Below, piece after piece: positions 6,594 through 10,711 of a stretch of DNA of 10,711 nt. The notes under the pieces are model-generated. The model did not search any database, was not told where the DNA came from, and was given only the letters and a program-made list of their open reading frames with translations. This DNA comes from an uncultured Ruminococcus sp. (GTDB lineage: Bacteria > Bacillota > Clostridia > Oscillospirales > Ruminococcaceae), in contig URWK01000027.1 in assembly GCA_900551505.1 (NCBI GenBank), positions 1-10,711 on the forward strand, in the 5' to 3' direction. Both the position numbers and the translations under genes were made by a program. Within the stretch, counting starts at the first letter, position 1; the number at the start of each line of letters is the position of its first letter.

Positions 6594-7254
6594 ATTTATA
6601 TCCCATTCCTCTCAGAGTGACAATAAACTTTCTGTATTCTCCGAGGCTGTTTCTCAGCATCTTAATGTGTGTGTCAACGGTTCTGTCATCGCCGAAAAAG
6701 TCATAGCCCCAGACTTCCTCAAGTAATTTGTCACGAGTTAAGGCAAGATTTTTGTTCTTTACAAGGTAAAACAGAAGGTCATATTCTTTCGGGGTCATTG
6801 AAACACGTTTGCCGTTTACATAAACTTCACGTCCTGCGAGGTCGATTTCAAGACCTTCAAATTTAAGTCTGTCATGAACCTGCTGACCTGCTGGTTCGTT
6901 ACGCTTTATGACAGCCTTTACTCTTGCCATAAGTTCCTTTGGCGAAAACGGCTTTACAACATAGTCGTCAATGCCTATCTCAAAACCGAAAAGTTTGTCA
7001 TATTCTTCGCCTCTTGCGGAAAGCATTATTACAGGGATTTTCTTATATTTTTTAATTTCCTTGCAGGCAGAATAACCGTCAAGCCTCGGCATCATAACGT
7101 CCATGATTATAAGGTCAAAGTCTTCTTTTTTAGCGATTTCAACGGCTTCCATACCGTCCTGGGCTTCTTCCACTTCGTAACCTTCAAATTCGGCGTATTC
7201 TCTGACCACTTTTCTGATATTGATTTCATCATCTACAATTAAAATTTTCTGCAT
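6577..7254 (-). CDS. OmpR/PhoB-family response regulator
   Basis: DNA-binding output protein of the two-component system. I use the start MQKILIVDDE (225 aa): AAAGGA (7264-7269) lies 9 nt before it but directly abuts the ATG at 7263. The receiver domain (about 1-118) has Asp8-Asp9, the phosphoacceptor Asp52 in IIMDVMMP, Ser79 in the Thr/Ser switch position and Lys101 in VVKPF. The winged-helix domain (about 128-223) has the typical LEIDLAGREVYVNGKRV, LTPKEYDLL-like MTPKEYDLLFYLV, LLEEVWGYDFFGDDRTVDTHI and GMGYKFE endings. The partner kinase follows with a 17-nt overlap. The gene is divergent from the c-di-GMP gene at 7570, so it could control that promoter as well as its own. The regulon is unknown. 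Confidence 0.96.
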   Translation of the reverse strand: MQKILIVDDEINIRKVVREYAEFEGYEVEEAQDGMEAVEIAKKEDFDLIIMDVMMPRLDGYSACKEIKKYKKIPVIMLSARGEEYDKLFGFEIGIDDYVVKPFSPKELMARVKAVIKRNEPAGQQVHDRLKFEGLEIDLAGREVYVNGKRVSMTPKEYDLLFYLVKNKNLALTRDKLLEEVWGYDFFGDDRTVDTHIKMLRNSLGEYRKFIVTLRGMGYKFEANQ

Positions 7255-7263
7255 CAGGTCCAT

Positions 7264-7269
7264 TCCTTT
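7264..7269 (-). promoter_or_regulatory. ribosome binding site that fixes the response regulator start
   Basis: AAAGGA on the minus strand touches the ATG at 7263 with no spacing, but is 9 nt from the ATG at 7254. This spacing favours the second Met. Confidence 0.75.
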
Positions 7270-7290
7270 CGGTAAAAATATTAAGTTAGT

Positions 7291-7315
7291 ACAGGGGAAA
7301 TTGTAGTTTCCCTGT
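7291..7315 (-). repeat. inverted repeat in the response regulator leader
   Basis: ACAGGGGAAA (7291-7300) and TTTCCCTGT (7307-7315) pair over 9 bp with one bulged G and a 6-nt loop. Neither strand has a clean T-run after it, so it is not a standard terminator. It sits 22 nt before the ribosome binding site, as an RNA hairpin or a protein-binding dyad. Confidence 0.5.
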
Positions 7316-7387
7316 TTATGCAGAATATATTTTAATATATTAATGTGTATATTTCGTGACGGACAGCGTAAAATTTATTCAATAATT

Positions 7388-7412
7388 TCTCAAATATGAT
7401 TGACATTTGAGA
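7388..7412. promoter_or_regulatory. 8-bp inverted repeat over the -35 box (candidate operator)
   Basis: TCTCAAAT (7388-7395) and ATTTGAGA (7405-7412) are exact reverse complements with a 9-bp gap that contains nearly all of TTGACA. A dimeric regulator bound here would block the -35 region. The regulator is unknown. Confidence 0.55.
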
Positions 7413-7429
7413 TAGAAATTTGATATAAT
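7400..7429 (+). promoter_or_regulatory. consensus sigma-A promoter of the GGDEF/EAL gene
   Basis: Perfect TTGACA (7400-7405), an 18-nt spacer, and perfect TATAAT (7424-7429) preceded by TGA, an extended -10. Transcription would start near 7436. Such a complete match predicts high unregulated strength, so repression is expected. Confidence 0.88.
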
Positions 7430-7484
7430 TAAATAAAGCCGTAATAAAAAATCGCTAAAATCGCAACGGGAAATGTTATATTTT

Positions 7485-7517
7485 TTGTGCGTTATCACAA
7501 TTACAGAAAAAGTTGTG
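7485..7517 (+). repeat. alternative short hairpins in the GGDEF/EAL leader
   Basis: CACAA at 7496-7500 can pair with TTGTG upstream (7485-7489, 6-nt loop) or downstream (7513-7517). The downstream pairing extends to 7 bp including one G-U pair. The stems are short, and no known riboswitch motif is seen around them. Confidence 0.35.
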
Positions 7518-7532
7518 CAAGAAATTGATATC

Positions 7533-7546
7533 TGAAAACGTTTTAG
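7533..7546. promoter_or_regulatory. cre-like palindrome in the GGDEF/EAL leader
   Basis: TGAAAACGTTTTAG contains the 10-bp perfect palindrome AAAACGTTTT. It matches the CcpA catabolite-response consensus TGWAANCGNTNWCA at all but the last two positions. It lies about 97 nt after the predicted transcription start, where a bound LacI/CcpA-type protein could act as a roadblock. Confidence 0.4.
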
Positions 7547-7555
7547 CTGACAAAT

Positions 7556-7562
7556 GGAGGGG
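7556..7562 (+). promoter_or_regulatory. ribosome binding site for the GTG start of the GGDEF/EAL gene
   Basis: GGAGGGG lies 7 nt before GTG at 7570. The site is near ideal and supports the GTG over the ATG six codons downstream (Met7). Confidence 0.85.
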
Positions 7563-7569
7563 TTAAATA

Positions 7570-9828
7570 GTGAAAGAAAACAAACAAATGATACTGATAG
7601 AGGGGGTACTTACAGTTTCTACGCTTATTGTCGTTCTTTATTCTTACTTTTATAAGGAAATGGCTTTTGTGATTTTCGCATCGTATGCAGTAACAATAGT
7701 TATACTTTGCGGATTACTGAATGTCTACCTGTTATTCTCCAGAAAAAAGCAAAAAGAACTGAATATTCAGAGGATAAGGGGACTTATAAATAATATAAAC
7801 GCAAATACTATAGTCTGGTCAAAGGATTTTTCATATATTGAAGCAAATACATACCTTAAAAGAACGCTTGGATTTGCCGAAAACGAACCGGCAACTTCAA
7901 TAATGCGAAGACTCTTCAATGACTATGCATTTTCGGAGGAGGGAATAAGGAAGCTTCTCAGCAATGATATTGAGGAAATAAAGCTTACCGACAAGGATGG
8001 CAAACAATGCTTCACTCTCTGGAATACTTCCGTAATGGAATCATCGAAAGACGGAAATGACACACTTATCTCAATAGGTTTTGACCTTACGGAAATAAAG
8101 CTTATGCAGAAAAAACTTTATGCTTCCGAACACAGATACGCAATTTCAATGGAACTTTCGGAAATAGGAATTATGCTTAACCAGAAAGGCAATGATACTT
8201 ACTATATTTCAAAGGAACTCCGTGAAATGCTCGGATTTGAAAGTCATACGATTAATGTGAACGAACTTCGTGAAAGAGTACACCCGAAAGACAAAATGCG
8301 TTTTGATACATATGTTGTGGGGCTTTACCAAGCCGACACGGTATATAATCAGATACATTCGCTTGAACTTCGTCTTATGTCGGCTGACGGAACTTATCAC
8401 TGGTATCTCTACAGATACAAGATTGATAATATTCTTAAAGATAATGAATCCGCTGTAGGCGGAGCTTTCATGGATATCACGAAAGACAAGGAAAAAGATA
8501 TGCTCATTGAAAGAATGGCATATACTGATGAAATTACGGAAATCCCGAACAGAAACCGCATTATGACTATGGGAGAAGAAACTTATGACTGTTGTAAGGA
8601 ACTTGGTTATTCTTACTGGGTAATAGTCCTTGATATAGACCGCTTCCACATTGTAAATGACACTTGCGGATACAACGAGGGCAACAAGGTACTCAAACAG
8701 TTTGCGGAAATAATCTATAAGTACATATCTTTCGGCGGGGGAATTGCCGCAAGAATAGGCGGAGATAACTTCGCAATAATAATCAGAAATTACGGCGATG
8801 CGGAATTGCCGAAACATATGGTTGAAAGAATACAGATTGACTTTGCGAAACTTGCGACAGGCAAATACGCCAATCATTCATTTTCCTGTTCGGCAGGCTA
8901 TTCAAAAATGCCTAATGACGGAAATACCTTTGCGGAAGTCCTCGACCATGCGGAATTTGCCCTTTCATCAGGCGAAAAGAACAAAGCTACAATTATACGT
9001 TATGACCATTATATACATGATGAAATCATTGACGGTTCGGAACTTGAAAAAAGGCTTGCAGATGCTATTGAAAACAATGAACTCAGACTTTTCTACCAGC
9101 CTAAAATAAGCCTTGCCACAGGGAAGATAATCGGCGTTGAAGCTCTCATAAGATGGATAAAGCCGGACGGAACTATTGTTCAGCCGGGTAAATTCGTACC
9201 GATAGCCGAAAAATCGCACCTTATAGAAAAAATCAGTCATTTTGTACTTTATGAAGCTTGCAGACAGAATAAGGAGTGGCAGGACAGAGAACTTCCGAAA
9301 ATCCTCATGTCAATCAACTTTACTTCAAACGACTTCTACCAGAAAGATGTAAGGGAAACGGTATGCAATGCACTTGTGAAAACGGGGTTGCCGTCTGACT
9401 GGCTGGAAATCGAACTTACCGAAAGCATGGCAATGAAAGATATAGATACGGCAGTTGAACAGATGAACAGCTTGCGTAAGATGGGAATAAAACTTGCGAT
9501 GGACGACTTCGGAACAGGTTATTCATCACTCAGTTATATTCAGATTATGCCGATAACACTTCTCAAACTCGACCGCTCATTTATAATAAATATCGAAACC
9601 GATGAAATCGCACAGCAGATAGTCAGGGCGGTAATAAATATTGCCCGTTCAAAGAAAATAGAAACTATTGCCGAAGGTATCGAAAATGAAAATCAGGCAA
9701 GAATATTGAAGGAAATGGGCTGTCAGTATGCACAGGGTTATCTTTACGGAAAGCCTATGCCTGCGGATAAACTTGCGGAATATATAGTGGAGAATAACAA
9801 AAATCCATGGAATATAGGTAAAGAATAA
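7570..9828 (+). CDS. membrane PAS-GGDEF(degenerate)-EAL protein, predicted c-di-GMP phosphodiesterase
   Basis: Membrane protein of c-di-GMP signalling, 752 aa, GTG start. Layout: TM1 about 7-27, TM2 about 31-56, PAS-like region about 68-177, second PAS-like region about 186-307 (LRLMSADGTYHWYLYRY), GGDEF about 313-478, EAL about 490-742. The GGDEF signature is GGDNF (397-401), losing the Glu, and the usual GHxxGD is GYNEGN (367-372). The metal-site Asp in VLDIDRF (355) stays, and no RxxD inhibitory site is seen. The EAL domain keeps Glu524 (EAL), Asn583, Glu615, Asp645-Asp646 (DDFGTGYSS), Lys666, Glu702 and Gln722. The likely activity is hydrolysis of c-di-GMP to pGpG, with GGDEF binding GTP or acting as structure and PAS sensing a ligand. 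It is divergent from the two-component operon and 114 nt before trhA. Confidence 0.93.
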   Translation: MKENKQMILIEGVLTVSTLIVVLYSYFYKEMAFVIFASYAVTIVILCGLLNVYLLFSRKKQKELNIQRIRGLINNINANTIVWSKDFSYIEANTYLKRTLGFAENEPATSIMRRLFNDYAFSEEGIRKLLSNDIEEIKLTDKDGKQCFTLWNTSVMESSKDGNDTLISIGFDLTEIKLMQKKLYASEHRYAISMELSEIGIMLNQKGNDTYYISKELREMLGFESHTINVNELRERVHPKDKMRFDTYVVGLYQADTVYNQIHSLELRLMSADGTYHWYLYRYKIDNILKDNESAVGGAFMDITKDKEKDMLIERMAYTDEITEIPNRNRIMTMGEETYDCCKELGYSYWVIVLDIDRFHIVNDTCGYNEGNKVLKQFAEIIYKYISFGGGIAARIGGDNFAIIIRNYGDAELPKHMVERIQIDFAKLATGKYANHSFSCSAGYSKMPNDGNTFAEVLDHAEFALSSGEKNKATIIRYDHYIHDEIIDGSELEKRLADAIENNELRLFYQPKISLATGKIIGVEALIRWIKPDGTIVQPGKFVPIAEKSHLIEKISHFVLYEACRQNKEWQDRELPKILMSINFTSNDFYQKDVRETVCNALVKTGLPSDWLEIELTESMAMKDIDTAVEQMNSLRKMGIKLAMDDFGTGYSSLSYIQIMPITLLKLDRSFIINIETDEIAQQIVRAVINIARSKKIETIAEGIENENQARILKEMGCQYAQGYLYGKPMPADKLAEYIVENNKNPWNIGKE

Positions 9829-9894
9829 TTGCTTACATATAATGACTTTTCAGATTTAGCATACAACCATAATACACTATACATCATATTTCTA

Positions 9895-9900
9895 TATAAT
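9895..9900 (+). promoter_or_regulatory. possible -10 box of the trhA promoter
   Basis: Perfect TATAAT 43 nt before the trhA start. The best -35 is AATACA (9871-9876) at 18-nt spacing, matching only ACA. No terminator hairpin is visible in 9829-9894 after the GGDEF/EAL stop, so read-through from that gene is also possible. Confidence 0.4.
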
Positions 9901-9926
9901 TAAAACTGTAGACTATAGATGTATAA

Positions 9927-9932
9927 AAGGAG
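9927..9932 (+). promoter_or_regulatory. ribosome binding site that fixes the trhA start
   Basis: AAGGAG, 10 nt before the ATG at 9943. It lies inside the codons that follow the upstream ATG at 9919, so that ATG has no site of its own. Confidence 0.75.
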
Positions 9933-9942
9933 ATGCTTAAAT

Positions 9943-10599
9943 ATGGACGGAGTAATTCTTGACAATAAAAAACAATATACACTCGGAGAAGAAATTTTCA
10001 ATTCCGTATCGCATGGAGCAGGTGCATTACTGGCAATTGCGGGTTGTGTTGTACTGATAGTCTTTTCGGCAATTTACGGAGGAGCTTGGGAAGTAGTCAG
10101 TGCATCTATTTACGGAGCAACGCTTATAATTCTGTATACAATGTCAACGCTTTATCATGCACTTACGAACCCGAAAGCGAAAAGAGTTTTCAGGATACTT
10201 GACCACAATACGATTTTTCTGCTGATTGCGGGAACATATACACCATATACACTTGTTTCGATAAGAGGTGCTTTAGGCTGGACAATCTTCGGAATAATCT
10301 GGGGCGTGGCTATACTCGGCATAACTCTTAATTCGGTAAACCTTGAGAAATTCAAGAAATTCTCAATGATTTGCTATGTTGCGATGGGCTGGGCTATAGT
10401 GCTTGCAATAAAACCTCTTGTTCATGCAATACCGCTTATCTCAACGGTTTTCCTGCTTGTCGGCGGTGTCTGCTACTCCATCGGAATACCGTTCTACAAG
10501 AGAAAACAAACAAAATATATGCATTCAATATGGCATCTGTTTGTAATTGCGGGAAGCGTATTTCATTATTTTTCAGTATTTTTTGCAATAGTGCATTAA
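9943..10599 (+). CDS. trhA: PAQR / hemolysin III family membrane protein
   Basis: Integral membrane protein of 218 aa, starting MDGVILDNKK. The hydrophobic pattern gives seven helices, the family number. The PAQR motifs are present: SVSHGAGA near the N-terminus (21-28), Ser68-x3-His72 (STLYH), Asp87 in RILDHNTIF, GTYTPYTL (97-104), and the C-terminal HSIWH with His194 and His198. These Ser, His and Asp residues form the metal-dependent hydrolase-like site of the family. The E. coli member YqfA/TrhA is linked to membrane energy or fluidity homeostasis; the old hemolysin label comes from Bacillus cereus HlyIII. It may be cotranscribed with the upstream GGDEF/EAL gene or use its own -10 box. It is complete, ending 11 bases before the anomalous contig end. 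The substrate is not known. Confidence 0.92.
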   Translation: MDGVILDNKKQYTLGEEIFNSVSHGAGALLAIAGCVVLIVFSAIYGGAWEVVSASIYGATLIILYTMSTLYHALTNPKAKRVFRILDHNTIFLLIAGTYTPYTLVSIRGALGWTIFGIIWGVAILGITLNSVNLEKFKKFSMICYVAMGWAIVLAIKPLVHAIPLISTVFLLVGGVCYSIGIPFYKRKQTKYMHSIWHLFVIAGSVFHYFSVFFAIVH

Positions 10600-10610
10600 T
10601 TTGAAAAGTT

Positions 10611-10711
<101 letters not shown>

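Larger units (their letters stand above)
7270..7569. other. 300-nt divergent intergenic region
   Basis: It lies between the response regulator gene (minus) and the GGDEF/EAL gene (plus) and holds no gene. It contains the regulator-side inverted repeat (7291-7315), two copies of AATATATT 10 bp apart (7324-7331, 7334-7341) with a related TGTATATT at 7346-7353, the strong plus promoter with its dyad (7388-7429), a leader of about 134 nt, and a cre-like palindrome (7533-7546). The promoter for the regulator gene is not clear. TACACA-16-TATTCT, overlapping the AATATATT repeats on the minus strand, is a weak candidate. Confidence 0.6.

Noticed and set aside
7436..7569. c-di-GMP riboswitch in the leader of the GGDEF/EAL gene
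   Set aside because: The conserved aptamer segments of classes I and II are not recognisable, and there is no terminator before the gene.
8209..8877. 222-aa minus-strand open frame opposite the GGDEF/EAL gene
   Set aside because: Antisense shadow. Composition is that of complemented codons, and the plus strand here encodes conserved PAS and GGDEF motifs.

Overview
The window looks like a chromosomal contig from a low-GC Gram-positive anaerobe. A clostridial gut or rumen Firmicute of the Ruminococcus/Lachnospiraceae sort fits best. The reasons are protein style, strong GGAGG-type ribosome binding sites, GTG and TTG starts, consensus sigma-A promoters and AT-rich spacers. The species cannot be named from the sequence alone. 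The right end (10611-10711) is a pure G/C block running into poly-A and looks like a degraded contig end rather than biology.

Left half, minus strand: a compact housekeeping operon is read right to left as pyrG (CTP synthase), rpiB (ribose-5-phosphate isomerase B), upp (uracil phosphoribosyltransferase) and glmS (glucosamine-6-phosphate synthase). A promoter lies just upstream of pyrG (4693-4721). The products connect: RpiB supports ribose-5-phosphate and so PRPP, Upp uses PRPP to salvage uracil to UMP, PyrG turns UTP into CTP, and GlmS opens the path to UDP-GlcNAc, which consumes UTP. The only sizeable gap in the operon, 80 nt before glmS, holds two perfect but mutually exclusive RNA hairpins.

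Middle: a 439-nt AT-rich spacer (4679-5117) separates pyrG from a two-component operon. It holds the pyrG promoter, an intrinsic terminator and, upstream of that, two hairpins and an 11-bp direct repeat with C-rich stretches on the minus strand. It may be the 3'UTR of the kinase operon or encode a small RNA. The operon, also minus strand, is an OmpR/PhoB-type response regulator followed by a membrane sensor histidine kinase. The kinase starts at TTG and overlaps the regulator by 17 nt.

Right half, plus strand: a 300-nt divergent intergenic region leads into a 752-aa membrane protein with two PAS-like regions, a degenerate GGDEF domain (GGDNF) and an EAL domain that keeps its catalytic residues. 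It is predicted to be a c-di-GMP phosphodiesterase. Its promoter has perfect -35 and -10 hexamers and is covered by an 8-bp inverted repeat. A cre-like palindrome lies just before the ribosome binding site. Next comes a seven-helix PAQR/hemolysin-III family membrane protein.

All protein-coding genes belong to known families. The points most worth a second look are regulatory: the switch-like leader of glmS, the possible C-rich small RNA before pyrG, and the operator-like sites of the c-di-GMP gene. The starts of pyrG, the response regulator and trhA are placed downstream of the longest reading frame because the first ATG in each contains or abuts the Shine-Dalgarno sequence.
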